From assembly GCF_039545135.1 (NCBI RefSeq), contig NZ_BAABRU010000018.1:37994-101993 (forward strand): DNA of 64,000 nucleotides, read 5' to 3'. Positions 34,218 through 45,180 of the stretch are shown here, one piece after another (position 1 is the stretch's first letter; every line of letters begins with the position of its first letter). The notes below the pieces were generated by a model. That model saw nothing but the letters and a program-made list of their open reading frames with translations, had not been told where the DNA came from and ran no database searches. The position numbers and the translations under genes were made by a program. The DNA comes from Herpetosiphon gulosus. Lineage in GTDB: Bacteria; Chloroflexota; Chloroflexia; Chloroflexales; Herpetosiphonaceae.

Positions 34218-35582
34218 ATGTGGGGTGGACGATTTAGTGGCTCGTTGGCTGAGCATATGCGCTTATTCAACGATTCGTTTCCAATCGATCGGCGCTTATG
34301 GGCCGAAGATATTCGCGGCTCAATTGCTTGGGCCAATGGCCTCGAACGCGCTGGCATTTTGCAAGCCGCTGAATGCCAAGAACTGATCGCAGGCTTGCGC
34401 CAAGTCTATCAAGAATTTGAAGAAGGCCTGTTTTTGCCATTAACCAGCGACGAAGATATTCACACGGCGGTCGAACGGCGTTTGGGCGATTTCATCGGAG
34501 CCTTAGCGGGCAAATTGCATACTGGTCGCTCACGCAACGATCAAGTGGCGACCGATACCCGTTTGTGGACGTTGGGCGCACTCAAACTAGCCGATGATCT
34601 GATTCGCGATGTGCAAGCAGCCTTGCTTGAGCAAGCCAAAGCGGTTGGCGAAACAATTTTACCTGGCTATACCCACCTGCAACGGGCACAGCCAGTCTTG
34701 TTATCGCACGCACTTTTAGCCCATTTTTGGCGTTTAGATCGCGATCGCCAACGTTTGCATGATGCAACCAAGCGGGTCAGCGTGCTGCCACTTGGCTCAG
34801 GCGCACTGGCTGGCACGGCCTTCGCAGTTGATCGGGCAGCACTTGCAGCCGAATTAGGCTTTGCCAGCATCAGCCAAAATAGCCTTGATGCTACCAGCGA
34901 CCGCGATTATATTGTCGAAATTTTGGCAGCAATCGCGCTGTTAGGTGTGCACATCAGCCAACTCGCCGAAGACTGGATCATCTGGAGCAGCTCGGAATGG
35001 GGCTTTGTAGCGCTAGACGATGCCTATTCAACCGGCTCAAGTTTAATGCCCCAAAAGAAAAATCCTGATTCGTTGGAGTTGGCTCGCGGCAAATCTGGCC
35101 GTTTGATCGGCAATTTAATCACCGTTTTGACCTTGCTCAAAGGCCTGCCATCGGCCTACGACAAAGATTTACAAGAAGATAAAGCGCCCTTATTCGATGC
35201 GATCGATACATTAAGCCTAACGTTACCAGTGGTTGCGGGTGCGATTCGTACCGCTCGTTTCAATACCGAACGCATGGCAGCGGCCTTGGATGATGCGATG
35301 TTGGCGACTGATGTAGCCGATGAATTGGTACGCCGGGGAGTGCCATTCCGCGAGGCTCATCATATTGCTGGGCGCTTGGTGCGCGAAGCCGAACAACGTG
35401 GGGTTGGCATGCGCCAATTGCCCGCCGAAAGCTTTGTAGCCGCCCACCCAAGCCTGACCGATGTTGCTGGTTTATTCGATTTTGCTCGTTCCGTCGCCAT
35501 GCGCGACGTACCTGGTGGAACAGCGCCCAACGCCGTGCGCGACCAACTGATTGCAGCTCAACACGTTTTAGCAGAAGGTTGA
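34218..35582 (+). CDS. argH: argininosuccinate lyase
   Basis: 454 residues. Splits argininosuccinate to arginine and fumarate, the final step. Opening M-W-G-G-R-F-S-G, T-G-R-S-R-N-D-Q-V-A-T-D, the lyase signature G-S-S-L-M-P-Q-K-K-N-P-D with catalytic Ser, and E-R-R-L-G near the N-terminus are intact. AGG upstream of the ATG. Followed by argF after 50 bp. Confidence 0.97.
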   Translation: MWGGRFSGSLAEHMRLFNDSFPIDRRLWAEDIRGSIAWANGLERAGILQAAECQELIAGLRQVYQEFEEGLFLPLTSDEDIHTAVERRLGDFIGALAGKLHTGRSRNDQVATDTRLWTLGALKLADDLIRDVQAALLEQAKAVGETILPGYTHLQRAQPVLLSHALLAHFWRLDRDRQRLHDATKRVSVLPLGSGALAGTAFAVDRAALAAELGFASISQNSLDATSDRDYIVEILAAIALLGVHISQLAEDWIIWSSSEWGFVALDDAYSTGSSLMPQKKNPDSLELARGKSGRLIGNLITVLTLLKGLPSAYDKDLQEDKAPLFDAIDTLSLTLPVVAGAIRTARFNTERMAAALDDAMLATDVADELVRRGVPFREAHHIAGRLVREAEQRGVGMRQLPAESFVAAHPSLTDVAGLFDFARSVAMRDVPGGTAPNAVRDQLIAAQHVLAEG

Positions 35583-35632
35583 GGTGGCTGCTAGCACCCT
35601 CGCCCTGCCGTTAATCAAACGGAGGCTTCCCA

Positions 35633-36601
35633 ATGACACACCCACTTCTTGGTCGCGATTTACTGACCTTGGCGGATTGGAACGACACTGAATTATTCGA
35701 CGTGCTGGAAACTGCCGCCGAACTCAAACTACGTCAACAACGCCGCAAAGCTCACCCTCTTTTGGCCAACCGCACCTTGGCGATGATTTTCGAAAAGCCC
35801 TCAACCCGCACCCGCGTTGGCTTTGAATCGGCCATGGTTCAACTTGGCGGACACGGCATCTACCTTAGCCCACGCGATACTCAAATTGGCCGTGGCGAGA
35901 CGATTGGCGATACTGCTCGGGTGCTAAGCCGCATGTGTGATGCAATTATGGCACGGGTCAACGATCATGCAACCTTGGTCGAGTTGGCTCAGGCCGCCGA
36001 TGTGCCTGTGATTAACGGGCTTTCCGATTGGCTGCATCCTGTGCAAGCACTCGCCGATGCCTTGACCATTCGCGAATATTTTGGTAGTTGCCAAGGCGTA
36101 AAATTAGTGTATCTCGGCGATCCCAATAATGTTTCCAATTCGTTGCTTGAGCTGGCCCCACGTTTGGGCATGGATTTTGCGATCGGCACGCCATTTGTCG
36201 CCAATGTTGATCAGCATTTGTTAGCCCAATCTCGCCTGCAAGCCGCTGCCAATGACACCAAAATCGTTGTCACCAACGACCCATTAGAAGCCGTGAAAGA
36301 TGCCGACGTGTTGTATACCGATGTTTGGGTCAGTATGGGTCAAGTCGTGGCCGAAGGTCATTTGGAAGCCTTACAACCATTTCAAATTAATGCTGAGCTT
36401 TTAGCCGCAGCGCGGGCTGGAGCCAAAGTTATGCACTGCTTGCCAATGCATCGCGGCGAAGAAATTAGCGCCGATGTCGCTGATGGCGAACGTTCAATTG
36501 TATTTGATCAAGCTGAAAATCGCTTGCACACCCACAAAGCCGTTTTGGTGGCGACCATCGCTGGCTTAGCCTTGCGCCGCACCAAGCGCCTAGCAGCCTA
36601 A
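35633..36601 (+). CDS. argF: ornithine carbamoyltransferase
   Basis: 322 residues. Makes citrulline from ornithine and carbamoyl phosphate. Carbamoyl-phosphate site E-K-P-S-T-R-T-R-V-G-F-E, H-P-V-Q-A-L-A-D, ornithine-loop D-V-W-V-S-M-G, and catalytic M-H-C-L-P-M-H-R-G are all visible. GGAGG precedes the ATG. The gene closes the biosynthetic run; argD and carAB are not in the window. Confidence 0.97.
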   Translation: MTHPLLGRDLLTLADWNDTELFDVLETAAELKLRQQRRKAHPLLANRTLAMIFEKPSTRTRVGFESAMVQLGGHGIYLSPRDTQIGRGETIGDTARVLSRMCDAIMARVNDHATLVELAQAADVPVINGLSDWLHPVQALADALTIREYFGSCQGVKLVYLGDPNNVSNSLLELAPRLGMDFAIGTPFVANVDQHLLAQSRLQAAANDTKIVVTNDPLEAVKDADVLYTDVWVSMGQVVAEGHLEALQPFQINAELLAAARAGAKVMHCLPMHRGEEISADVADGERSIVFDQAENRLHTHKAVLVATIAGLALRRTKRLAA

Positions 36602-37031
36602 ACTGAGGGATTAGTTGTCAGGGGCTAGGGTGCAGAGAGGCAGAAACCGCGAAGAACACGAAGAGCGCGAAGGGTAGGTGTTGGTAGAAGCTAAACAAGC
36701 TACAGATTCATATCGGAGCAATAGATAAAACACCAATAATCCACGAGGTAAAAATTAGGGGGTGTAGGGGATGAAAACCCCTTGCGTCTCCCTCCGGCGG
36801 AGGGACGGAAGGGGTGGCGAAATGATCAGGGATCAGTTGTCAGGGGCTAGGGTTCAGGCAAACGGAAACCGCGAAGAACGCGAAGAGCGCGAAGGTGGGA
36901 GAGGAGTTGGGGTGAGGGCATGTAGTTTAAATAGTAAATGAAATTAATAAATCCTCATCTTTCAAGCCATCCGTTCAGGCCAAACCAGGCGTAGACTGAG
37001 GTATGGACTGAAATTCGTGTGAGGATGAACG
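36602..37031. other. 430-bp gene-free interval built of repeats
   Basis: No credible gene. It contains GGGATTAGTTGTCAGGGGCT words (36605-36630, again 36826-36855), CGCGAAGAACACGAAGAGCGCG words (36646-36675 and 36866-36896), one inverted copy of GC-rich family 2 (36755-36820), and a truncated end of the MITE-like palindrome (36895-36920). The last 90 bp before the next ATG are unique and should hold its promoter. Confidence 0.75.
36755..36820. repeat. GC-rich dispersed element family 2, copy 2 (reverse orientation)
   Basis: TTAGGGGGTGTAGGGGATG then AAAACCCCTTGCGTCTCCCTCCGGCGGAGGGACGGAAGGGGTGG: the reverse complement of the arrangement at 20816, 60338 and 63522. Confidence 0.8.
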
Positions 37032-38006
37032 ATGAATCATTTACAACAGTATCTGGTCGATGAGTTCGTCGAAGATTATCAAGAAGGGCTGATTAGTCGG
37101 CGGCAGGCCTTGAAGAAAATCGCGGGTATTACGGGCCTCGTGGTGGCAACTCAATTGTTGGCAGCCTGTGGCGATCCGGCTAAGCCTGCTACGGCAACTA
37201 GTGCGCCCAACCCGACTACCGCGCCAACTGCCACGACTGCTGTTGCCACCGAATCCACACCAACCACCGCCAGCACAGGCGGCAGTGTGCCCAACAGCGT
37301 GGCCGAAAATGATCCAGCAATCAAAGCGGCAATGGTGGAGTTTGCTGGTGGCGACGGTCAGCTAATGGCCTATCTGGCGCAGCCTGTTGGTGATGGGGCA
37401 TTTCCAGTCGTGTTGGTTTGCCACGAAAACCGTGGGCTTACGCCGCATATTCAGGATGTAGCCCGACGGGTCGCCAAAGCTGGCTATGTTGGCTTAGCGC
37501 TTGATTTGCTCTCGCGTGAAGGCGGTACGGCCAGCATTACCGACGCTGATAGTGTGCCCGGCTTGCTCAGCGGCGCACCACCCGAGCGCCATGTGGCCGA
37601 TTTCAAAGCCGGAGTCGAGTATCTTAAAACTCAGGCGTTTGCCGATACCAGCAAGATTGGAATGGTTGGGTTTTGCTTTGGCGGCGGGGTTACTTGGTTG
37701 GTTGCAGCGGGCATGCCCGAATTAAAAGCCGCCGTGCCATTTTATGGCCCACCAGTGCCAAGCAGCGAAATTCCCAAAATTAACGCCCCAGTTCTGGCAA
37801 TTTATGCCGAAGAGGATGATCGAATTACCAGCACGGTAGCCGAGGTTGAAGCAGCGATGCAACAAAACAACAAAGTCTATCGCAAAGAAATTTATCCTGG
37901 GGTCAATCACGCTTTTCATAATGATACTGGACAGCGGTATAATGCAGAGGCTGCCCAAGCGGCGTGGGCTGAAACGCTGGCTTGGTTTAAGCAATATTTG
38001 GTCTAG
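37032..38006 (+). CDS. dienelactone-hydrolase-family lipoprotein with Tat-like signal
   Basis: 324 residues. The N-terminus has a twin arginine at 23-24 (S-R-R-Q-A-L-K-K) and a lipobox L-L-A-A-C with Cys46, so it is likely a Tat-exported lipoprotein. A Thr/Ala/Pro linker (50-90) follows, then an alpha/beta-hydrolase domain. The nucleophile elbow is G-F-C-F-G-G-G, with Cys as in dienelactone hydrolases, and late His in V-N-H-A-F-H. Substrate unknown; many relatives act on assorted esters. GAGG precedes the ATG. Confidence 0.88.
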   Translation: MNHLQQYLVDEFVEDYQEGLISRRQALKKIAGITGLVVATQLLAACGDPAKPATATSAPNPTTAPTATTAVATESTPTTASTGGSVPNSVAENDPAIKAAMVEFAGGDGQLMAYLAQPVGDGAFPVVLVCHENRGLTPHIQDVARRVAKAGYVGLALDLLSREGGTASITDADSVPGLLSGAPPERHVADFKAGVEYLKTQAFADTSKIGMVGFCFGGGVTWLVAAGMPELKAAVPFYGPPVPSSEIPKINAPVLAIYAEEDDRITSTVAEVEAAMQQNNKVYRKEIYPGVNHAFHNDTGQRYNAEAAQAAWAETLAWFKQYLV

Positions 38007-38035
38007 TCGATAGCATCCAGCAGCTTTTTCTGCTC

Positions 38036-38064
38036 GCACTCATCGACAACGATGGGTGCTTTTT
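38036..38064 (+). terminator. Rho-independent terminator
   Basis: Stem GCACTCATCG (38036-38045) with CGATGGGTGC (38050-38059), one G-T wobble, four-base loop, then five T's (38060-38064). It ends the lipoprotein gene ahead of argS. Confidence 0.85.
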
Positions 38065-38129
38065 GATCGGCTAAAATAAGGCTTTTCGGCTATACTGCCG
38101 CTAGATATTAACCAATTGGAGTTTCAATA

Positions 38130-39905
38130 ATGTATACCTTTGCTCGCTTCGAGCAAGCCATTCGCGAGGCCTTGCTTGCCACCAATTTAATTAGCGCCGC
38201 CGATATTGATTTAGGCGCACCCAAAGCTGCTGGCGTACAGGCCGATTTAGCCTTGCCTTGTTTTCGTGCCGCCAAAAGCCGTGGCAGTAATCCAGCTCAA
38301 GTTGCCCAAGAATTAGTTGCCGCGCTGCAATTTGCGCCCGATAGTTTGGTAGCTATCGCAACAATTTCTGGCCCTTACGTTAATTTCAATCTCAACCCTC
38401 AAGCTTTTGCTAAAGCCGTTTTGACCGATATTCAGGCTGGCGGCGCAACCTATGGCAGCAGTACCAAGGGCAACAATCGCAAGGTAATTGTCGAATATTC
38501 ATCGCCCAATATTGCCAAGCGCATGCACGTTGGGCATATTCGCTCAACGATCATCGGCCAAGCGATTGCCAACCTCTACCAACGACTGGGCTATGAAGTG
38601 ATTCGCGATAATCACTTAGGCGATTATGGCAAGCAGTTTGGGGTTAATATTGCCGCTACCCTACGCTTTGGCAAGCCCGAAGGCGAAGGCGAGGCCGTGC
38701 TTGCAGCGATTGAAGAGCAATACAAACGCTATAATTTGTTGATGAAGGGCACGGTTGCCGAAGATACCGAGTATGACCCTGATTCAGATGCTGGCTTGGA
38801 TGATGAAGCTCGCGCTTGGTCGTTGAAGTTAGAGCAGGGCGATCCGCAAGCAGTTGAAATTTGGCAATGGATGGTTGATCTAACCAAAACTGCCAACCAG
38901 CCCAATTATGATCGGTTGGGCGTACATTTCGATCTGCAACATGGCGAAAGTTTTTACAAAGATATGCTAGCCGAAATCATCAGCGATGCTGGCGAGAGTG
39001 AGCTGGCAGAACGTGATGGTAATGCCATTATTGTCAAAGATTTACCCGACCATCGCGGCAAAAAATTGCCAACCTTTTTGATTCAGCGCTCGGATGGTGG
39101 CACGCTCTACATGACCCGCGATATTGCCACAATCAAATATCGTGAGCAAACCTACAATCCTGATGCGATGATTTACATTGTTGGTCAGCCACAAGAATTG
39201 CACTTCCGCCAAACCTTTGCCATCAGCAAGGCCTTGGGCTACACCGATGCCGAGTTGATTCATATTTCGTTTGGCACGGTGTTTGATGCCAAAGGCCAGC
39301 CGCTTTCAACCCGCAAGGGCAATATGATTTATCTCGAAACCTTGCTGGATGAAGCTCGCAATCGCGCCAAAGCCTTGATTGAGCAAAAAATGGCTGAAGG
39401 CAAAACCCAACTCACCGCCGAATTGATCGATCAAGTCGCTGAGCAAGTTGGGGTTGGCGCGGTGATGTATAACGATTTGTACCAAGATACCAAGCGCAAT
39501 ATCACTGTCGATTGGGATCGCATGTTGGCATTCGAGGGCAATAGTTCGCCCTATTTGCAATATATGCACGCTCGTTGCTGCTCGATTCTGCGTGATTTCG
39601 GCGAATTGCCCACTAGCTACGATGGCAGTTTGCTGAGCCATCCAGCTGAAACTGGCTTATTGAAAGAGCTAGCCCGTTTGCCGCAAATTATCGACGAAGC
39701 GGCGGCTCGCTATGCTCCATTTGTGGTCGCCGATTGGCTGTATGCAACTGCACGGGCTTTTTCGGCTTTCTACGATGCCTGTTCAGTGCTCAAAGCCGAA
39801 ACGCCAGAATTACGGATTGCGCGTGGTCATGTAGTTGCCGCCACTGCCCAAGCACTTCGCAACGGCCTAGCGTTGCTCTCAATCGCTGCCCCTGAGCGTA
39901 TGTAA
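38130..39905 (+). CDS. argS: arginyl-tRNA synthetase
   Basis: 591 residues. Class I synthetase charging tRNA-Arg. N-terminal Add-1 domain (1-110), P-N-I-A-K-R-M-H-V-G-H-I-R-S-T with HVGH at 133-136, D-N-H-L-G-D-Y-G-K-Q-F-G, and P-L-S-T-R-K-G-N in the KMSKS place, degenerate as usual for ArgRS. The C-terminal DALR anticodon domain follows. The location just past the arginine biosynthetic block may be regulatory, since ArgRS sets Arg-tRNA charging, the quantity an attenuator would read. Confidence 0.97.
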   Translation: MYTFARFEQAIREALLATNLISAADIDLGAPKAAGVQADLALPCFRAAKSRGSNPAQVAQELVAALQFAPDSLVAIATISGPYVNFNLNPQAFAKAVLTDIQAGGATYGSSTKGNNRKVIVEYSSPNIAKRMHVGHIRSTIIGQAIANLYQRLGYEVIRDNHLGDYGKQFGVNIAATLRFGKPEGEGEAVLAAIEEQYKRYNLLMKGTVAEDTEYDPDSDAGLDDEARAWSLKLEQGDPQAVEIWQWMVDLTKTANQPNYDRLGVHFDLQHGESFYKDMLAEIISDAGESELAERDGNAIIVKDLPDHRGKKLPTFLIQRSDGGTLYMTRDIATIKYREQTYNPDAMIYIVGQPQELHFRQTFAISKALGYTDAELIHISFGTVFDAKGQPLSTRKGNMIYLETLLDEARNRAKALIEQKMAEGKTQLTAELIDQVAEQVGVGAVMYNDLYQDTKRNITVDWDRMLAFEGNSSPYLQYMHARCCSILRDFGELPTSYDGSLLSHPAETGLLKELARLPQIIDEAAARYAPFVVADWLYATARAFSAFYDACSVLKAETPELRIARGHVVAATAQALRNGLALLSIAAPERM

Positions 39906-39907
39906 AG

Positions 39908-40094
39908 GTTAACCACGAAGGACACGAAGAACCACTAAGGGTAATAAATTCGCGTTCTTCGTGCTCTTCGTGGTTAAATTTTGCCCCGCATTATGTATCC
40001 CTCTGTGCCTCTGCGTTAAAATCTAGCCCCCGATCCCTGAATCCTATTCCCCTTGTCCTTTTGCCTTTTGATTTCTGCCTTTTGATTTACTTTG
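39908..40094. repeat. cluster of short-word repeats after argS
   Basis: CCACGAAGGACACGAAGAACCAC (39911-39933) is mirrored by GTTCTTCGTGCTCTTCGTGGTT (39953-39976). After it come AGCCCCCGATCCCTGAATCC (40025-40044) and TTTTGCCTTTTGATTTCTGCCTTTTGATTT (40058-40089). No gene in this 279-bp interval. Confidence 0.75.
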
Positions 40095-40184
40095 ACTTCT
40101 CTAGGTGAGCCTGATACCATGCCCAAGGGCTAAACACCTCTGTTTAGCCATCTTGATTGATGCATTTACTCGTGCGGAGGTGCA

Positions 40185-41321
40185 ATGAAGCTCCACGAAT
40201 ACCAAGCCCGTGATATCGTGGCTCGTTATGGCATTCCAGTGACAGGCGGCGGTGTTGCTGCGACGGCGGAAGAAGTTCAAAAAGTTGCCGAGCAAATTGG
40301 CGGCCCTGTGGCTGTCAAGGCGCAAGTGCATGTTGGCGGTCGGGGCAAAGCTGGCGGGATCAAGTTGGCCAACACGCCAGCTGAAGCCTTCGATGCTGGC
40401 AAAGCCATTTTAGGCATGGATATCAAAGGCCTGACGGTTGAAAAAGTGCTGGTAGCCGAAGCAATCACCTTTGAAAAAGAAATTTACCTTGGGGTGATTT
40501 TGGATCGTGCGACCAAGCGAGTCGTGTTGATCGCTTCATCAGAGGGTGGCGTTGAAATCGAAGAAGTCGCCAAAACCAATCCTGATGCGATCATCAAATT
40601 GGCAGCCGACCCCTTACTTGGCTTGCAATCGTACCAAGCCCAAGAATTGGCCTACAGCATTGGTTTGACCGATGCCAAACAAGCTCGCCAATTCGCCAGC
40701 ATTGCAACTGGTTTGTATCGGGCATTTGTTGAAAATGATGCTGAATTAGCCGAAATCAACCCCTTGGTGGTGTTGCCAAACGGCCAATTGCAAGCCCTCG
40801 ACTCGAAAATTGTGCTTGATGATAGCGGTTTGTTTCGCCATAGCGAAGTTGCGGGCATGCGCGATATCGCAGGCGAGCCAGAATCAGAAATCAAAGCGCG
40901 TGAAAATGGCCTGACCTTTATCAAGCTTGATGGCAATATTGGCTGTATGGTCAATGGCGCTGGCTTGGCAATGGCCACCATGGACGTGGTAAATCTGTTC
41001 GGCGGCGAACCAGCCAACTTCCTTGACATCGGTGGTGGTGCTAACGCGCAAAAAGTCGCCGCAGCCCTCGATATCATTCTTGATGATCCCAATGTTAAAG
41101 TTGTCATGGTTAATATTTTTGGTGGCATCACCCGCTGCGATGAAGTCGCCAAGGGGATTGTCGAAGCCCAAAAGATTATCAAGCGCCAAGTGCCGATGGT
41201 GGTTCGCTTGGTTGGTACCAACGAAGCCGAAGGCCAGCGCATTTTGGCTGATGCCAGCTTAACTCCAGCTTCAACCTTGGCCGACGCAGCCCAAAAAGCT
41301 GTCGATATTGCCAAACAATAA
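40185..41321 (+). CDS. sucC: succinyl-CoA synthetase (ADP-forming) beta subunit
   Basis: 378 residues. ATP-grasp subunit that binds nucleotide and the phosphohistidine loop of the alpha subunit. Opening [49 protein letters not shown] and [10 protein letters not shown] are present. GGAGG precedes the ATG. Its partner sucD lies 1.75 kb downstream rather than adjacent. Confidence 0.97.
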   Translation: MKLHEYQARDIVARYGIPVTGGGVAATAEEVQKVAEQIGGPVAVKAQVHVGGRGKAGGIKLANTPAEAFDAGKAILGMDIKGLTVEKVLVAEAITFEKEIYLGVILDRATKRVVLIASSEGGVEIEEVAKTNPDAIIKLAADPLLGLQSYQAQELAYSIGLTDAKQARQFASIATGLYRAFVENDAELAEINPLVVLPNGQLQALDSKIVLDDSGLFRHSEVAGMRDIAGEPESEIKARENGLTFIKLDGNIGCMVNGAGLAMATMDVVNLFGGEPANFLDIGGGANAQKVAAALDIILDDPNVKVVMVNIFGGITRCDEVAKGIVEAQKIIKRQVPMVVRLVGTNEAEGQRILADASLTPASTLADAAQKAVDIAKQ

Positions 41322-41322
41322 T

Positions 41323-41754
41323 TTAGCTAAGTTGGGCTAACATCGCCTGAATCAATTGGCGTTCATGCAGATCAACACAATTGCGCTGGAGTTGTTCTAA
41401 GTTGGTTTGCCAATGCAGCAGCGTTTCGGCTCTAGCTGCTGGCAAACGTTCGCACCACGCCAAATCACGGGCACACAAGGCCAGTTGTAGCTCAACTTCG
41501 CTATAGCGTGGCGCAACGCTGGGCAAACGCAAACTTTTGCCTTCAGGGTAAAACGTATCGGCGACCAACTCATGCGGTTCGAGCCGAAACAAGCCTGCGA
41601 GCAAAATAACCGTGCGCTCTGAAGGCGTGGCCAAACCCATTTCAAAGTGGGAGATCGCCACCCGCGAAAGCGCCAAGCGATCAGCAAGGGCTTGTTGTGT
41701 CCAGCCATGCAAAGCCCGTAAACGGCCCAACCGCTGGCCAAATGATTCTGGCAT
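41323..41754 (-). CDS. XRE-family transcriptional regulator
   Basis: 143 residues. N-terminal Cro/C1 helix-turn-helix (about 6-60): F-G-Q-R-L-G-R-L-R, W-T-Q-Q-A-L-A-D-R-L-A-L-S-R-V-A-I-S-H-F-E-M-G. The C-terminal part is helical, Leu/Arg-rich and unassigned. The stop codon lies one base past the convergent sucC stop, so the two messages overlap at their 3' ends. No target can be named; it stands between sucC and gmd. Confidence 0.88.
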   Translation of the reverse strand: MPESFGQRLGRLRALHGWTQQALADRLALSRVAISHFEMGLATPSERTVILLAGLFRLEPHELVADTFYPEGKSLRLPSVAPRYSEVELQLALCARDLAWCERLPAARAETLLHWQTNLEQLQRNCVDLHERQLIQAMLAQLS

Positions 41755-41872
41755 AGAGCAATACTCCCAAACATGTGTCGTTGATCATACTGCACATTCG
41801 CCAAGGTGATTGCTAAGCCACTTAGCAGCCACCCCAACCATATCGAGCTATGCTAGAACGATATACATCTAG

Positions 41873-42871
<999 letters not shown>

Positions 42872-43058
42872 AGGCAAAAGGCAGAAGTAAAAAGTCAGAA
42901 GTAGGGTTAACGAACAAACATGGTCATTTGTCCGTTGATTTTCATTACAGCAGAAGTCAAAAGTAGGTCTACTAATTATAGCCATTTTGCCTTTTGACTT
43001 TTGCCCTTTGATTTTCAGTGTCATTTTGCCTTTTGACTTTTGCCTTTTGATTTTCTGT
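42872..43058. repeat. GCAAAAGG/CCTTTTGC-word element with inverted arms
   Basis: GGCAAAAGGCAGAAGTAAAAAGTCAGAAG (42872-42900) is mirrored by TTTTGCCTTTTGACTTTTGCCCTTTGATTTT (42985-43015), then TTTTGCCTTTTGACTTTTGCCTTTTGATTTT again (43024-43054). The final copy abuts the sucD ribosome site. Confidence 0.8.
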
Positions 43059-43075
43059 CAAGGAGGACATTTCCA

Positions 43076-43957
43076 TTGAGTATTTTGGCTGATAAAAATA
43101 CCCGCCTGATTGTGCAGGGGATTACAGGCCGCGAAGGTGAGTTTCATTCGCGCCAAATGCTGGAATATGGCACAAATTTGGTCGGTGGGGTTACGCCTGG
43201 TCGCGGCGGCCAAAAAGCCGTTGATGGCCGTGTGCCTGTATTCAATACGGTCAAGCAAGCCGTCAAAGAAACTGGCGCAAACGCAACCGTGATTTATGTG
43301 CCAGCAGCGTTTGCTCCCGATGCCGTCCGCGAAGCCGCTGATGCAGGCATTCCGTTGATCGTTTGTATCACTGAAGGCGTGCCAGCACTGGATATGGTGG
43401 CAACCTATGAGTTTGTTAAGCTCAAAGGCTCACGCTTGATCGGGCCAAACTGCCCCGGCTTGCTGACCCCCGGCGAAGCCAAATTGGGGATCATCCCCGG
43501 CTCAATTGCCAAGCCCGGCCCAGTTGGTGTGGTCTCAAAATCGGGTACATTGACCTATGAAGCGGTCGATGCCTTGACGCGCATTGGCCTTGGCCAAACC
43601 TCAATCGTCGGGATTGGTGGCGACCCAATCATTGGCACCAACTTTATCGATGTCTTGGCAATGTTCCAAGCTGATCCAGCCACCGAAGCGATCGTGTTGA
43701 TTGGTGAAATTGGTGGTAATGCTGAACAAGATGCCGCCGCCTTTATCAAGGAAAATGTCACCAAGCCAGTGGTCTCGTTTATCGCTGGTCAATCGGCTCC
43801 TCCAGGCAAGCGCATGGGCCATGCTGGCGCAATTATCGGCGCTGGTGGCGAAGGCACTGCCCAAGAAAAAATTACGGCATTGGAAGCAGTTGGCGCGAAA
43901 GTTGCCAAATTGCCCACCGATATCGCAAAGTTGGTTGCCGAAAGCCTTGGCAAATAA
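43076..43957 (+). CDS. sucD: succinyl-CoA synthetase alpha subunit
   Basis: 293 residues from TTG 43076, set by AAGGAGG nine bases upstream. Seen: [11 protein letters not shown] (CoA site), [14 protein letters not shown], and the phosphohistidine in M-G-H-A-G-A-I-I-G. Works with SucC to make ATP from succinyl-CoA. A strong terminator follows 16 bp after the stop. Confidence 0.97.
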   Translation: MSILADKNTRLIVQGITGREGEFHSRQMLEYGTNLVGGVTPGRGGQKAVDGRVPVFNTVKQAVKETGANATVIYVPAAFAPDAVREAADAGIPLIVCITEGVPALDMVATYEFVKLKGSRLIGPNCPGLLTPGEAKLGIIPGSIAKPGPVGVVSKSGTLTYEAVDALTRIGLGQTSIVGIGGDPIIGTNFIDVLAMFQADPATEAIVLIGEIGGNAEQDAAAFIKENVTKPVVSFIAGQSAPPGKRMGHAGAIIGAGGEGTAQEKITALEAVGAKVAKLPTDIAKLVAESLGK

Positions 43958-43973
43958 GCCAATTAGTTGGCAC

Positions 43974-44007
43974 GAAAAAACCACTCCAATTGCTGGAGTG
44001 GTTTTTT
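43974..44007. terminator. bidirectional Rho-independent terminator
   Basis: A-run (43975-43980), stem CCACTCC (43981-43987) with GGAGTGG (43995-44001) extended by flanking AA/TT pairs, then T's (44002-44007). It serves sucD (+) and the ABC permease gene (-) that converges on it. Confidence 0.92.
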
Positions 44008-44037
44008 GTTTGCGATACCAAAAGCCCGCTAGGCTGA

Positions 44038-45180
44038 TTAACCTTTTACCCCGCCCAAGGTTAAGCCACCAACGATATATTTTTGCAACGCCAGATAGAC
44101 AATCGAGACTGGCAGCGAAATCATAATCGACATCGCCGCAAAATTCGACCATGAAACCGTGGCATATTGGCCAGTCATGGTTTGCAAGGCAATTGCCAAA
44201 GTATAATTTTCGGCCTTGTTGATAAAGCGTGCGGTCAAGGCAAACTCTGTCCAACCAGCCATAAAGCCAAGGAAGGCAGTTACGGCTAGGGCTGGGGTTG
44301 CCAACGGCAGAATAATTCGGAAGAAGATTTGGTTGGGTGAAGCGCCGTCAATAATCGCGGCTTCTTCCAATTCCTTGGGAATCGTATCCAGATAGCCTTT
44401 GAGATTCCAGATTGCGAATGGTAAAGCGCCAGAGATCATGGCCAAGCCTACGCCATACAGCGAGCGGCCAAGTTCAAATGGTCGGGCATTTTTAGGAATT
44501 TCAATCTGCATGCCGCCCCATAAAAACAGTGCAGCCACCGCTAAACCACCAACTAAGAATGCAGCTGAGCCAGCCCGAAAATCATCGGAGCGAATCCGTG
44601 AGATCGTCATCAGCGCTAAACCAGCGACCAGCAAGCCTGCCATCGTGAAATAAATGATCCGTAAGATCTCAAGGCTGGTGCTAATTTTGGCCAACATCGC
44701 AAAAAGTGGCGCAAGTGTGGCAATCCCTGGCATCAACAAAATAAAGCCAATGCTCAAGAAAATCAGCTTACGACCGACAAAGTTCAAGCGCGAGAAGGCA
44801 TAAGCTGCGGCAACCCCGATCATTACCGAGAAGAACGAGACCCCTGCTGCCAAGAAAAAGCTATTGCCCATCAACTTCCAGAACGAGATATCGCCTGCCG
44901 ATTTCGACAGCGGCTGCTCAATCACTGCTTGATAGGAGCTTAATGTGATTGATGAAATTGACGGTGGAATAACTTCCAATTTGAGTGGTCGGGCACTGCC
45001 TGCTTCCTTGAATGAAAGCGTGACGATCCACATAATAGGAAACAAGACTGAAACTGCCACTGTCAAGCAAAAGGCTTGCAACAGCAATTGTTGCCACCAT
45101 TCCAATTGACGGCCAGCACCGCGCCCACGAGCAAACAGGCCTTTGCGGCTGGTCGGTTGTGCAATAGATGAATTAGCCAT
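44038..45180 (-). CDS. sugar ABC transporter permease, MalG-like, with extra membrane segment pair
   Basis: 380 residues, CUT1-type inner-membrane permease. The ATPase-docking EAA loop is clear: E-E-A-A-I-I-D-G-A-S-P-N-Q-I-F-F (about 278-293). Typical MalG proteins are about 280-300 residues. Here about 85 extra residues lie between P-L-F-A-M-L-A-K-I and G-V-G-L-A-M-I-S-G-A-L-P-F, and they contain two additional hydrophobic stretches (around I-I-Y-F-T-M-A-G-L-L-V-A-G-L and F-L-V-G-G-L-A-V-A-A-L-F-L). It overlaps the upstream malF-like gene by eight bases. It is the last gene of the importer operon. Confidence 0.92.
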   Translation of the reverse strand: MANSSIAQPTSRKGLFARGRGAGRQLEWWQQLLLQAFCLTVAVSVLFPIMWIVTLSFKEAGSARPLKLEVIPPSISSITLSSYQAVIEQPLSKSAGDISFWKLMGNSFFLAAGVSFFSVMIGVAAAYAFSRLNFVGRKLIFLSIGFILLMPGIATLAPLFAMLAKISTSLEILRIIYFTMAGLLVAGLALMTISRIRSDDFRAGSAAFLVGGLAVAALFLWGGMQIEIPKNARPFELGRSLYGVGLAMISGALPFAIWNLKGYLDTIPKELEEAAIIDGASPNQIFFRIILPLATPALAVTAFLGFMAGWTEFALTARFINKAENYTLAIALQTMTGQYATVSWSNFAAMSIMISLPVSIVYLALQKYIVGGLTLGGVKG

